NCBI RefSeq assembly: GCF_036227565.1
Contig: NZ_CP109460.1
Span: forward strand, 3,844,001-3,908,000
DNA: 64,000 bases
Direction: 5' to 3'
Source of the DNA: Streptomyces sp. NBC_01454
Lineage (GTDB): Bacteria; Actinomycetota; Actinomycetes; Streptomycetales; Streptomycetaceae
The notes under the pieces were generated by a model. The model was not told the origin of the DNA. It did no database searches and saw nothing but the letters and a program-made list of their open reading frames with translations. Shown piece by piece: positions 7,956 through 17,008 of the stretch (positions within the stretch are counted from its first letter, which is position 1; every line of letters begins with the position of its first letter). The translations under genes and the position numbers were made by a program.

Positions 7956-8429
7956 GTGGCCGCTCACCGTCAGTTCGAGGAGCTGGCCAGGCAACTCAGC
8001 GCCATCGGCGCCGTCAAGCGCGAGATGGGGCGGATCCTGCCCCAGGACTGCCCGCCCGCCTCGGCCGGCGTGCTCACCCTGCTCGACCGGCACGGCGAGA
8101 TGCGGATGAGTCAGCTCGCCGAGCTGCTCGCCATCGACATGTCGGTGACCAGCCGGCATGTGGCCCATGTCGCCGAGCGCGGCTGGATCGAGCGGGAGCC
8201 CGATCCGGCGGACAAGCGGTCCCGGCTGCTGCGGCTGACGCCGAGCGGCCGGGAGCTCCTGGAGGAACTCTCCGCGCGCTGCACGGCCACGCTCGCCCGC
8301 TATCTGAACGACTGGACCGACGCCGACGTCGGACACCTCAACGAACTGCTCGCCAGGCTCCGTACGAGCTTCGGCGACTGTCGCCCCCGGGCGCACCACG
8401 ACTCCACCACCCGTACACCCGCGGAATGA
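7956..8429 (+). CDS. MarR-family regulator of the downstream MFS exporter
   Basis: 157-aa MarR regulator: LSAIGAVKREMGRILP, RMSQLAELLAIDMSVTSRHV and WIEREPDPADKRSRLLRLT are the winged-helix core. GTG 7956 is preferred for its GGAGGAG (7946-7952); ATG 7908 in frame would place the operator repeat inside the coding region. Its stop is followed by the MFS gene 11 bp later (an alternative MFS ATG at 8426 overlaps the stop), so the two form one operon, a common Streptomyces drug-efflux arrangement. Likely a repressor released by the exported compound. Confidence 0.88.
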   Translation: MAAHRQFEELARQLSAIGAVKREMGRILPQDCPPASAGVLTLLDRHGEMRMSQLAELLAIDMSVTSRHVAHVAERGWIEREPDPADKRSRLLRLTPSGRELLEELSARCTATLARYLNDWTDADVGHLNELLARLRTSFGDCRPRAHHDSTTRTPAE

Positions 8430-8440
8430 AAAGGAACCAC

Positions 8441-11047
8441 ATGGCTACGACCACACCAGCCGGTGTGCGGGGCGGCCACGCCAGACATGGAGGCGGACAC
8501 CACGCCTCCGACGGGGCCCCGATGACCCACCGTCAGATCATGGAGGCACTGTCCGGGCTGCTGCTCGGCATGTTCGTCGCCATTCTGTCGTCGACGATCG
8601 TCTCCAACGCGCTGCCCGAGATCATTCACGACCTCGACGGCGGGCAGAGCTCCTACACCTGGGTCGTCACCGCCTCGCTGCTGGCGATGACCGCGACCAC
8701 CCCGCTGTGGGGCAAGCTCTCCGACCTGTTCAGCAAGAAGCTGCTCGTCCAGTTCGCGCTGATCATCTATGTCACGGGCTCGGTCATCGCCGGTCTGTCG
8801 CAGAACACCGGCATGCTGATCGCCTGCCGGGTGGTGCAGGGCATAGGCGTGGGCGGGCTGTCCGCCCTGGCCCAGATCGTGATGGCCGCGATGATCTCCC
8901 CGCGGGAGCGCGGCCGTTACAGCGGCTACCTCGGTGCCACCTTCGCCGTCGCCACCGTCGGCGGCCCGCTGCTCGGCGGCGTCATCACCGACACCAGCTG
9001 GCTCGGCTGGCGCTGGTGCTTCTACGTCGGTGTGCCGTTCGCGATCATCGCGCTGGTCGTGCTGCAGAAGACCCTGAAGCTTCCCGTCGTCCGGCGCGAG
9101 GGCGTCAAGGTCGACTGGGCGGGCGCCTTCTTCATCAGCGCGGCGGTCTCGCTGCTGCTGGTGTGGGTGACGCTGGCCGGCGACAAGTACGACTGGATGT
9201 CGTGGCAGACCGCCGCGATGGTCGGCGGCGCGGTCGTGCTCGGCGCGGTCTTCGTCTTCGTGGAGACCAGGGCCAAGGAGCCGATCATCCCGTTGCGGCT
9301 GTTCCGCAACAAGACGATCACCCTGGCCTCGCTGGCCTCCCTCTTCGTCGGCGTCGCGATGTTCACCGGCACCGTCTTCTTCAGCCAGTACTTCCAGCTG
9401 GCGCGCGGCAAGTCGCCGACGATGTCCGGTGTCATGACGATCCCGATGATCGCCGGCCTGTTCATCTCGTCGACCGTGTCGGGCCAGATCATCACCAAGA
9501 CCGGCCGCTGGAAGGCCTGGCTGGTCTCCGGTGGCGTGCTGCTGACCGCCGGCCTCGGCCTGCTGGGCACCATCCGCTACGACACCGAGTACTGGCACAT
9601 CGCGATCTTCATGGCGCTGATGGGCCTCGGCATCGGCATGATGATGCAGAACCTCGTGCTGGCCACGCAGAACCAGGTCGCCCCCGAGGACCTCGGCTCC
9701 GCCTCGTCCGTCGTGACCTTCTTCCGCTCCCTCGGCGGTGCGGTGGGCGTCTCGGCCCTCGGTGCGGTGCTCGCCACCCGCGTCACCCACTACGTCAAGG
9801 ACGGCCTGGCCGACCTCGGTCCCAAGGCCGCCCGGGCCGCCGCGCACGGCGCCGGCAACAGCGGCGGCGGCATCCCCGATCTGGACTCTCTCCCGGCACC
9901 GCTGCGCACCGTCATGGAGAGCGCCTACGGTCATGGTGTCGGCGATGTGTTCCTGTACGCGGCGCCCTGTGCGCTGCTCGCCTTCCTCTTCACCCTGTTC
10001 ATCAAGGAGGTCGCGTTGAAGACGCGTGGCGGACTGCACCAGAGCCCGGAGGGCGAGGAGGCCACGGCCACCGCGCCCGCCACCCCGTCCCTCACCGGCA
10101 TCCCCGCTCAGGCCGCCGTCCCGGCGCCGTCCGAGGAGCGGGAACTCGCCCTGGTGGGCGCCCCCTCGGTGGCCCCGGACGACGACGCACACGTCCCCTC
10201 CTGGGCCCAGCCGGCCGCCGCGACGGCCACCCGGCCGACGGCCGCGTACGCCTCCGCCGGCGGCGGTGACGCCACCCCCACCGGCTCCGCGATCCACGGC
10301 TTCGTCCGTAACGCGGACGGCAACCCCGTACCGCGGTCCGCGGTGACGCTGATCTCGCTCGGCGGGCGTCAGTTGGGCCGCGCGGTCGCCCAGGCCAACG
10401 GCTCGTACGTGCTCAGCGCCCCCGGCGCCGGCTCGTACGTGCTGATCGCGGCGGCCGACGGCCACCAGCCGCAGGCCTCCACGGTCGTCGTCGGCGACCA
10501 GCCGCACGGCTACGACATCCTGCTGAGCGGCACCAGCGGCCTCGGCGGCCAGGTCCGCAGCGCGGCCACCGGGGAGCCGGTCGAGGGCGCGATGGTCGTC
10601 GTCACCGATGTCCGCGGCGAGGTGCTGGCCACCGGAGTGACCGGCGCCGAGGGCCACTTCGCCTTCGACGAGCTGGCACCGGGCACCTTCACCGTCGCCG
10701 TGAACGCCCCGAACCACCGCCCGGCCGCGCTGCCGGTCGAGGTCGGCGGCCAGGGCACGACCCGGATCGAGGTCGAGCTGCTGTCCGGCGCGCGGGTGCA
10801 GGGCATCGTCCGCGCGGGCGGCGACCGACGGCCACTGCCGGACGCCCGGGTGACGCTGGTGGACGCGGCCGGCAACGTCGTGGCCACCTCGACGACCGGG
10901 ACGGACGGCGCCTACGCCTTCACCGACCTGGACGCCGGCGACTACACGGTCATCGCGAGCGGCTACCCGCCGGTCGCCACCGGCCTCGCGGTCGACGCAC
11001 GCGGGGTCGACGGATACGACGTGGCACTCGCCCACCCCGGGGACTGA
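8441..11047 (+). CDS. MFS (DHA2, EmrB/QacA-type) exporter fused to carboxypeptidase-regulatory-like domains
   Basis: 868 aa. Residues about 30-530 form a 14-helix DHA2 drug:H+ antiporter, including the motif-A stretch GKLSDLFSKK, the motif-C-like GGPLLGGVITD, and IGMMMQNLVLATQ. After a Pro/Ala-rich linker (about 540-615) come three beta-sandwich repeats of the CarboxypepD_reg type (IHGFVRNADGNPVPRSAVTL, LGGQVRSAATGEPVEGAM, VQGIVRAGGDRRPLPDARV). These lie after the last helix. ATG 8441 has AAAGGA at 6 nt spacing; ATG 8426 is an alternative that overlaps the MarR stop. Probably exports a toxic compound under MarR control; substrate unknown. Confidence 0.9.
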   Translation: MATTTPAGVRGGHARHGGGHHASDGAPMTHRQIMEALSGLLLGMFVAILSSTIVSNALPEIIHDLDGGQSSYTWVVTASLLAMTATTPLWGKLSDLFSKKLLVQFALIIYVTGSVIAGLSQNTGMLIACRVVQGIGVGGLSALAQIVMAAMISPRERGRYSGYLGATFAVATVGGPLLGGVITDTSWLGWRWCFYVGVPFAIIALVVLQKTLKLPVVRREGVKVDWAGAFFISAAVSLLLVWVTLAGDKYDWMSWQTAAMVGGAVVLGAVFVFVETRAKEPIIPLRLFRNKTITLASLASLFVGVAMFTGTVFFSQYFQLARGKSPTMSGVMTIPMIAGLFISSTVSGQIITKTGRWKAWLVSGGVLLTAGLGLLGTIRYDTEYWHIAIFMALMGLGIGMMMQNLVLATQNQVAPEDLGSASSVVTFFRSLGGAVGVSALGAVLATRVTHYVKDGLADLGPKAARAAAHGAGNSGGGIPDLDSLPAPLRTVMESAYGHGVGDVFLYAAPCALLAFLFTLFIKEVALKTRGGLHQSPEGEEATATAPATPSLTGIPAQAAVPAPSEERELALVGAPSVAPDDDAHVPSWAQPAAATATRPTAAYASAGGGDATPTGSAIHGFVRNADGNPVPRSAVTLISLGGRQLGRAVAQANGSYVLSAPGAGSYVLIAAADGHQPQASTVVVGDQPHGYDILLSGTSGLGGQVRSAATGEPVEGAMVVVTDVRGEVLATGVTGAEGHFAFDELAPGTFTVAVNAPNHRPAALPVEVGGQGTTRIEVELLSGARVQGIVRAGGDRRPLPDARVTLVDAAGNVVATSTTGTDGAYAFTDLDAGDYTVIASGYPPVATGLAVDARGVDGYDVALAHPGD

Positions 11048-11088
11048 CCCCCGGGTCCCGGGACATCCCCCGGGAGCAAGACCCCGGA

Positions 11089-11121
11089 CCGGGGCGCGCG
11101 TGGAGCGGAGGCGCGCCCCGG
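11089..11121 (+). terminator. GC-rich hairpin between MFS and YceI genes
   Basis: Perfect 11-bp arms CCGGGGCGCGC (11089-11099) and GCGCGCCCCGG (11111-11121) with an 11-nt loop, about 40 bp after the MFS stop. It may terminate or attenuate transcription into the YceI gene. Confidence 0.5.
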
Positions 11122-11263
11122 ACCGGACCCCAGGGCTCCGGCGGCGGCGTGGCACACAGGCAGGGGACGGCCTGCACGCCGCCGTCCGGAGCCCGACACT
11201 CCCCCGGCCCGCGGCGCCGCTCCGGGCAGGGGGCACCCCACCAGGCAAGAATCGGGAGAGGCA

Positions 11264-12097
11264 ATGACTTCGACGGGCGCGGGACTGCGGGCCCAGATCC
11301 GCACACGGGACGGCTGGGCGGTCCAGCACGCCGTACTGACCGTCACCGACATGACGGGCGCGCAGGTGCTGCGCGCGGCGGCGGACGAGGAAGGCGCCGT
11401 CCGCAGCGCCGAGCCGCTGCCCCCCGGCCCGTACACGGTCATCGTGACGGCCGTCGGCTACGCGCCGGCCGCCTCCACGGCGATCGTGACGGCCGGCGGC
11501 CGGATGGACGTGGGCAGTGTCGTCCTGGCACGGCAGGGCGGGGCCGAGCTGCCGCCGCCCGGCGCCTGGACCATCGACCCGATGCACTCGTCGGTGGCCG
11601 CGGTCGCCCAGCACCTGGGGATCTCCAGCGTGCACGGCCGGTTCACCGAGTTCAGCGGCCGGATCGAGATCGCCGAGGACCTGGAGAAGTCGCGGGTCGA
11701 GGCGGTCATCAAGGCCGCCTCCATCGACACCGGCAACGGGATGCGCGACGGCCACCTGCGCTCCGAGGACTTCCTGAACGTCGAGGCGTACCCCGAACTC
11801 ACCTACCGCAGCTCGGGTCTGGCGCCGGCCGGCACCGACCGCTGGACGGTGCACGGTGAGCTGTCGCTGCACGGCGTCGTGCGCCCCGTGGACCTCGAAC
11901 TGAGCTATCTGGGCACCGGCCCCGACCCGTGGGGCGGGGTGCGCGCCGCGTTCCGTGCGACCGCGGAGCTGCGCCGCGAGGAGTTCAAGATGAACTACAA
12001 CCAGGTGGTGGCGGCCGGCATCGCGGCGATCGGCACGACGCTCAAGGTCGAGCTGGACATCCAGGCGGTGCAGGGCGAGAGCCTGCCGATGGGGTGA
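11264..12097 (+). CDS. YceI-family protein with N-terminal carboxypeptidase-regulatory-like domain
   Basis: 277 aa. Residues 5-85 form one beta-sandwich of the same kind as the repeats in the upstream exporter (LRAQIRTRDGWAVQHAVLTV, YTVIVTAVGYAPA). Residues about 98-275 are a YceI lipocalin-like barrel (WTIDPMHSSVAAVAQHLGIS, VHGRFTEFSGRIEI, SEDFLNVEAYPELTYRS, VELDIQAVQ). YceI proteins bind isoprenoid or other amphiphilic ligands. No signal peptide, so cytoplasmic. The shared domain suggests the two products work together or with a common partner. Confidence 0.88.
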   Translation: MTSTGAGLRAQIRTRDGWAVQHAVLTVTDMTGAQVLRAAADEEGAVRSAEPLPPGPYTVIVTAVGYAPAASTAIVTAGGRMDVGSVVLARQGGAELPPPGAWTIDPMHSSVAAVAQHLGISSVHGRFTEFSGRIEIAEDLEKSRVEAVIKAASIDTGNGMRDGHLRSEDFLNVEAYPELTYRSSGLAPAGTDRWTVHGELSLHGVVRPVDLELSYLGTGPDPWGGVRAAFRATAELRREEFKMNYNQVVAAGIAAIGTTLKVELDIQAVQGESLPMG

Positions 12098-12142
12098 GGC
12101 CCCGGGCCTCCCCCGGGCCCCTGGTCTCCCCGGCTCCGGCCG

Positions 12143-12913
12143 TCAGTCCGACGGCCGGTCGCGCATCGCCTCGATGCCCGCGATCTGCAGGTCGAGGGCG
12201 AAGGCGAAGTCGCGGTCGCGCATCTCCGCCATGGTGGCGCCGCCGCGGGCCGCCATGACCTTGGTGGAGTTCTCCAGCGTCTCGGCGAACTCCGGACGGC
12301 CCTCGACCGCGCTCATCACCTGCCGGAAATACTCGTCGACGGGCATCCCCGCCTCCGCGCAGCGGGCGTTGAACAGGCCCTCGATGGTGGCGAAGCCGTA
12401 GACGAACTGGAAGACGGCGGACAGCCCGCCGGTGATCTGCTCCAGCGACAGCCCGCTCTCCCTCATCACCCGCATGCTGGCGTTGGAGAAGGCGGTGGAG
12501 TGCGGGCCGATGTTGATGTACGTGCCCATCAGGCGGGCCACCCAGGGGTGGCCGGTCAGCAGGGCGCGGTATGCGCCGGCCAGTGCGCGCAGATGGTCGG
12601 GCCAGTCCTGGCCGGCGTCGCTCTCGTCCGGCAGCCGCATCTCGCCCATGACGCTGTCCAGGGCGAGTTCCAGCAGGTCGTCCTTGGTGTCGACGTACCA
12701 GTAGACGGACATCGCGGTGACGCCGAGCCCGGCGGCGAGACGGCGCATGGAGAACTTCGCCAGGCCGTCGGCGTCCAGCAGCCGGACCGTCGCCGCGACG
12801 ATCTTGTCGAGGCCGAGTCCGGCCGGCTGCTCCGCCTTCCGTTTGGGCGGGGGGCGTTCGGTCAGCCAGACACTGTTCGGCCGCTTGTCGGCGCGGCCGT
12901 CCGTCGCTGCCAT
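12143..12913 (-). CDS. TetR-family regulator
   Basis: 256 aa: helix-turn-helix GLDKIVAATVRLLDADGLAK, FSMRRLAAGLGVTAMSVYWY, followed by a TetR_C-type ligand domain. ATG 12913 is preferred (GGGAGGGCGCC upstream); an in-frame ATG at 12976 would overlap an inverted repeat. It lies 100 bp downstream of the MFS gene on the same strand. Long palindromes with TGTACGG/CGTACGGG half sites precede both genes, so it probably represses the exporter and itself. Confidence 0.9.
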   Translation of the reverse strand: MAATDGRADKRPNSVWLTERPPPKRKAEQPAGLGLDKIVAATVRLLDADGLAKFSMRRLAAGLGVTAMSVYWYVDTKDDLLELALDSVMGEMRLPDESDAGQDWPDHLRALAGAYRALLTGHPWVARLMGTYINIGPHSTAFSNASMRVMRESGLSLEQITGGLSAVFQFVYGFATIEGLFNARCAEAGMPVDEYFRQVMSAVEGRPEFAETLENSTKVMAARGGATMAEMRDRDFAFALDLQIAGIEAMRDRPSD

Positions 12914-12953
12914 GGCGCCCTCCCTGTTCCTGAGCGTCGTCCGGGGAACGGCC

Positions 12954-12983
12954 CGTACGGGTGCGGTGCCCGCCACCCGTACG
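12954..12983. promoter_or_regulatory. inverted repeat upstream of TetR gene
   Basis: Perfect 10-bp arms CGTACGGGTG (12954-12963) and CACCCGTACG (12974-12983) separated by 10 nt, 41 bp upstream of the TetR start. The arms resemble the TGTACGGTG arms before the MFS gene, so an operator is likelier than a terminator, though the stem could do both. Confidence 0.5.
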
Positions 12984-13013
12984 CGCCGTTCACGATCATG
13001 TGCACGGACGATG

Positions 13014-14570
13014 CTATTCCGCCGCGGCGGCGGCCGGTTCCGGGCCGGAGGGTGCGGCCGGCACCACCGGCCCGGGGCCGGTGCGCTCGGCCCGGCTCAG
13101 CAGCACCGCGGCGAGCAGTCCGCCGAGGAAGACCGCGGCCGCCCCCGCCAGCTGGCTGACGCCGATGCCGGCGGCGAAGGCGTCCTGCACGGCGATCCGT
13201 TCGGCACCTGTACGGGCCCGGTCGAGCGCCGCGGGCAGCGAGCCGGCACCCGCCGCGACCAGCGGAAGCAGCGCCACGAAGCGGGAGTTGAGGACCGCGC
13301 CGAGGACGGCGACGCCCAGGCCCAGGCCGAACTCCATCAGCGTGCCGTTGACGCCGGCGCCCACCCCGGCCTTGGCCGGCGGGATCGCGGACATGATGGC
13401 GTTGGCCATCGCCGGCATGGCGAGCGCCACGCCGACGCCCATCACGAGCAGACCGGTCAGCAGGCCGCCGTAGCTGTGCCCGCCGAGCAGCGCTATGGCG
13501 GCGAGGCCGGCCGCGAGCAGCGACATCCCCGCAATGATCATTCCGGGGGTGCCGATCCTGGGCATCAGCCGGACGCCGAGACCGGTGAAGTTGATCAGGA
13601 TGACGGTGACGGCGAGCGGCGCCATGCGCAGCCCCGCGTCCAACGGGCCGTAGCCGAGGACCAGTTGGAGGTGCTGGGTGAGCAGGAACAGCGAGCCGCC
13701 CATCCCGAAGGCGACGAGGATGCCGCCGGAGACCGCGCCGATGAACCGGCGGTTGCGGAAGAAGTGCATGTCCAGCATGGGATACGGGACCCGCAGCTCC
13801 CACAGGGCGAAGGCCGCGAGACCGGCAGCGCCGACGGCGGCGGAGATCAGGACCCGGCCGGACAGCCAGCCGGCCTGCGGCCCGGAGATGATCGCGAAGA
13901 CCACCCCGCCCATGCCGATCATGGACAGCAGGGCGCCCGGCAGATCCGGCCGCTCACCGCCGCGGCTCCTGGACTCCGGGACCAGGGCGACGACGGCCAC
14001 CACCGCCATGACGGCGACCGGCAGATTGACCAGGAACAGCGAGCCCCACCAGAAGTGGTCCAGCAGCGAGCCGCCGATCAGCGGCCCGGCGACGAACCCG
14101 AGGGAGTTGACCGAGCTCCAGATGCCGATGGCCTTGGGCCGCTCCGCGTCGTCGAAGATCTGCATGACGACGGCGAGGGTGGTGGTCACCAGCAGTGCGC
14201 CGCCCACCCCCATGCCGGCGCGGGCGGCGATGAGCTGGCCGGGCGACTGGGCGAGGGCCGCGCCGAACGAGGCGAGGCCGAACAGCACCAGGCCCGTGGC
14301 GAGCATCTTCTTGCGGCCGTAGCGGTCGGCGGCGTTGCCGGCAGTGAGCAGCAGACCGGACTGGACCAGCGAATAGGCGTTGATCATCCACTGGACGTCG
14401 GCAGTGGTCGCGCCCAGTTCCCGGGTCAGGGAGGGGATGGCGACGTTGAGGACGGTGTTGTCGAGGACCACCGTCAGCTGCGCGAGGCAGATGACGGCGA
14501 GGATCAGCCAGCGGGCGGCGTACCGGCCCGTCGGCTGGAGCGTGGTGGCGTCGGAGGCCACGGCGGACAT
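13014..14570 (-). CDS. MFS exporter, DHA2 (EmrB/QacA) family
   Basis: 518-aa, 14-helix drug:H+ antiporter. Typical signatures: LAQLTVVLDNTVLNVAIPSL in helix 1, GNAADRYGRKKM loop 2-3 (motif A), SLGFVAGPLIGGSLLD (motif C). ATG 14570 has AGGGAGCCC upstream. It precedes the TetR gene on the same strand, and a 34-bp palindrome lies directly in front. Likely a single-substrate or multidrug exporter repressed by that TetR. Confidence 0.92.
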   Translation of the reverse strand: MSAVASDATTLQPTGRYAARWLILAVICLAQLTVVLDNTVLNVAIPSLTRELGATTADVQWMINAYSLVQSGLLLTAGNAADRYGRKKMLATGLVLFGLASFGAALAQSPGQLIAARAGMGVGGALLVTTTLAVVMQIFDDAERPKAIGIWSSVNSLGFVAGPLIGGSLLDHFWWGSLFLVNLPVAVMAVVAVVALVPESRSRGGERPDLPGALLSMIGMGGVVFAIISGPQAGWLSGRVLISAAVGAAGLAAFALWELRVPYPMLDMHFFRNRRFIGAVSGGILVAFGMGGSLFLLTQHLQLVLGYGPLDAGLRMAPLAVTVILINFTGLGVRLMPRIGTPGMIIAGMSLLAAGLAAIALLGGHSYGGLLTGLLVMGVGVALAMPAMANAIMSAIPPAKAGVGAGVNGTLMEFGLGLGVAVLGAVLNSRFVALLPLVAAGAGSLPAALDRARTGAERIAVQDAFAAGIGVSQLAGAAAVFLGGLLAAVLLSRAERTGPGPVVPAAPSGPEPAAAAAE

Positions 14571-14580
14571 ACGGGCTCCC

Positions 14581-14635
14581 TGTACGGTGCGAGGCGGACG
14601 CCTTACACCGTACAGGGACAGCTATACGCCGTACA
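14581..14635. promoter_or_regulatory. TetR operator cluster in front of MFS gene
   Basis: A 34-bp palindrome at 14581-14614 pairs TGTACGGTG with CACCGTACA and, inside, AGGCG with CGCCT; only the centre and two pairs mismatch. A third half site (TGTACGG on the minus strand, 14629-14635) follows. The palindrome starts 10 bp before the MFS start codon, overlapping the region where the transcript should begin. Confidence 0.65.
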
Positions 14636-14707
14636 TTTCATTTCCGCCGCGCCGGACGAGGCGGCTCGCGACGCCCGCGTTCCGGCGCGTGGGCCGGTCC
14701 GCGCCGG

Positions 14708-17008
14708 TCAGACCTTCCGGGTCAGGTCGTAGAAGGTGGCGCTGCCGACGGTGACCTTCTGGAAGGTCTTCTCCACCCAGGAAGAAATCTTCGAGGAGTC
14801 GCCGCTGCCGCCGGGACCGCCGCGTCCGCCGCCGTGGCCGCCCTTTCCGCCGGGACCGCCGCGTCCGCCGCCGCGTCCGCCCTTTCCACCGGGCCCTCCC
14901 CACTTACCGCCGGGGCCGCCCTTTCCGCCGCCGAAGCCGCCCCGTCCGCCCGCGATGAAGTAGTGGATCTTCCCGTCCGCGACGTCCCGCTGGAACTGGG
15001 CGAGGGTCGGCGAGGGGTCGCTCCCGTTGAACCCGCCGATCGCCATCACCGGCTTCTGGGTGGCGAGTTGATAGCTCGCGGCGTTCTGGGAACCGATGGC
15101 CGCGGCGGCCCAGGTGTAGTGCTCCGCGTCCTTCTCCACCAGCGCCTTGGCCCCCTCGCTCACCTTGGCGCCGTTGAGCAGACCGCCCATCCCGCCACGC
15201 TCGCCGAAGCCGCCCGGGAAGCCCTGCCGGCTCCCCTGCTTGCCGCCCCGGGCCGGGCCGCCGGCCGCCGGCGGCAGGCCCCGCCCGCCCCGGCCCGCGC
15301 CCGGTACGCCACCCGGCACACGGCCGTTGTTGCCGCGCCACATCCGGCCCTGGCGGCCGCCCGGGAAGCCGCCGCCGGGCCCGCCCATGGCACCCCGTAC
15401 CGAGGGCCCGGCCGTGACGATCGACCCGTCCTTGGGGGTGTTGACCGTGTCGAGGGTGTACGCCACCGGCCCGGCCAGCGCCGTCACCACCGCGAGCCCG
15501 GCCGCGAGCACCGCGACCCGCCGGCCCGCGCCGGCCCCGTCCCCGTCCGCACCGCCGTCCGGCGCGGCCCTCCACAGGGGCGCCCCCGGACGTGCCGCCG
15601 ACAGCAGACCGGCCGCCGCGAGCAGACCGAGCACCAGCGCCGTCCAGCGCAGCCACGGCAGCCACTCCGGCGAGCGGTTCAGCAGCACGAACGACCATCC
15701 GGCGGTCACCGCGACCGTGCCGGCCAGCACCGCCGCGGCGAGCCGCCCGCCGCGCCGCCACAGCAGCGCCGCGCCCATCCCGACCAGCGCCGCGATGTAC
15801 GGGGCCAGCGCGATGTTGTAGTACTGGTGGAAGATCCCGGACATGAAGCTGAAGATCGTGAACGTCATCAGCAGCGCGCCGCCCCAGACGAGGAACTCCG
15901 TGCGCTGCGCGGCCTGTTCGGCGGCCACCGCACGCCGCGCCCGCCACAGCACGCACACCGCCGCCACCAGCAGGATCAGCGCCGCGGGCAGCAGCCACGA
16001 GATCTGCCCGCCCATGTCGGACGAGAACAGCCGGGTGATCCCGGTCTGGCCCCATCCGCCTCCGCCGCCACCGCCGCCACCGCCACCGCCGCCTCCGCCG
16101 ACACTGCCGGTCTCATTGCCGCTGATCCGCCCGAAGCCGTTGTAGCCGAAGGTCAGCTCCAGGAAGCTGTTGTGCTGCGAGCCGCCGACGTACGGGCGCG
16201 AGGACGCCGGCCACAGCTCGACGATCGCCACCCACCAGCCTGCGGACACCACCATCGCCAGCCCGGCGAGCAGCAGTTGGCCCAGCCGCCGGCGCAGCGT
16301 CACCGGCGCGCAGCAGGCGTACACCACGGCAAGCGCCGGCAGGATCAGCCACGCCTGGAGCGTCTTGGTGAGGAATCCCAGGCCGAAGATGACCCCGGCC
16401 AGCACCAGCCACCTCGTGCGGCCGTCGGCCAGGGCGCGCAGCACCGCCGCGACCGCGCAGACCATCAGCAGGCACAGCAGCGCGTCGGGGTTGTTGAACC
16501 GGAACATCAGCGCCGCGACCGGCGTCACCGCCAGCGCCCCGCCCGCGAGCAGCCCGGCGCCCGCCCCGAACCGCCGCCGCACGGCCGCGTACAGCACCCC
16601 GACGGTGGCCACGCCCATCAGCACCTGGGGCACCAGGATCGCCCACGAGCTGAGCCCGAAGAGCCGTACGGACAGCGCCATCGGCCACAGCGCGGCCGGC
16701 GGCTTGTCGACGGTGATGGAGTTCGCCGCGTCCGAGGAGCCGAAGAAGAAGGCCTTCCAGCTCTCGCTGCCGGCCTGCACGGCAGCCGAGTAGAACTGAT
16801 TGGCATAGCCGGAGGAGGACAGGCTCCAGAGGTAGAGCACCGCCGTGACCAGCAACAACGCCAGCAGCGCGGGCCGCGCCCAGCGGGGGTCGGCCACCTG
16901 GTGCGGCGCCGCGGATGGCTCCCGGGAAGCCGGCGGCGCTCCCTCCGGTGGCGTCGCGGGGGTCGGATACGGCGGCCGGGCCGGCGTACCGGACGGGTGC
17001 GGGGTCAT
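14708..17008 (-). CDS. ArnT/PMT-like membrane glycosyltransferase with Gly-rich segments
   Basis: 766 aa, GT39/GT83-like polyprenyl-phosphate-sugar transferase. N-terminal Pro-rich tail, then about 12 membrane helices; the first outer loop has YANQFYSAAVQAGSESWKAF and ITVDKPPA, matching the acidic/DKPP region of the family, and FNNPDALLCLLMV. An outer loop contains a run of sixteen Gly, and the C-terminal ~200 residues alternate Gly-rich stretches with a folded part (AEHYTWAAAAIGSQNAASYQ, VMAIGGFNGSDPSPTLAQF). Presumably transfers a sugar outside the membrane. It overlaps the upstream GT2 gene by 4 bp. Confidence 0.85.
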   Translation of the reverse strand: MTPHPSGTPARPPYPTPATPPEGAPPASREPSAAPHQVADPRWARPALLALLLVTAVLYLWSLSSSGYANQFYSAAVQAGSESWKAFFFGSSDAANSITVDKPPAALWPMALSVRLFGLSSWAILVPQVLMGVATVGVLYAAVRRRFGAGAGLLAGGALAVTPVAALMFRFNNPDALLCLLMVCAVAAVLRALADGRTRWLVLAGVIFGLGFLTKTLQAWLILPALAVVYACCAPVTLRRRLGQLLLAGLAMVVSAGWWVAIVELWPASSRPYVGGSQHNSFLELTFGYNGFGRISGNETGSVGGGGGGGGGGGGGGGWGQTGITRLFSSDMGGQISWLLPAALILLVAAVCVLWRARRAVAAEQAAQRTEFLVWGGALLMTFTIFSFMSGIFHQYYNIALAPYIAALVGMGAALLWRRGGRLAAAVLAGTVAVTAGWSFVLLNRSPEWLPWLRWTALVLGLLAAAGLLSAARPGAPLWRAAPDGGADGDGAGAGRRVAVLAAGLAVVTALAGPVAYTLDTVNTPKDGSIVTAGPSVRGAMGGPGGGFPGGRQGRMWRGNNGRVPGGVPGAGRGGRGLPPAAGGPARGGKQGSRQGFPGGFGERGGMGGLLNGAKVSEGAKALVEKDAEHYTWAAAAIGSQNAASYQLATQKPVMAIGGFNGSDPSPTLAQFQRDVADGKIHYFIAGGRGGFGGGKGGPGGKWGGPGGKGGRGGGRGGPGGKGGHGGGRGGPGGSGDSSKISSWVEKTFQKVTVGSATFYDLTRKV

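Noticed and set aside
8300..11872. 1190-codon open frame on the minus strand
   Set aside because: It lies opposite the MFS exporter and YceI genes, is composed of Gly/Arg/Asp-rich low-information sequence, and is explained by GC-rich third positions of the plus-strand genes.
12098..12142. GC-rich inverted sequence between the convergent YceI and TetR genes
   Set aside because: Pairing is imperfect and expected from runs of G and C; not strong enough to call a terminator.
12717..14732. 671-codon plus-strand frame
   Set aside because: Shadow of the MFS and TetR genes on the other strand.
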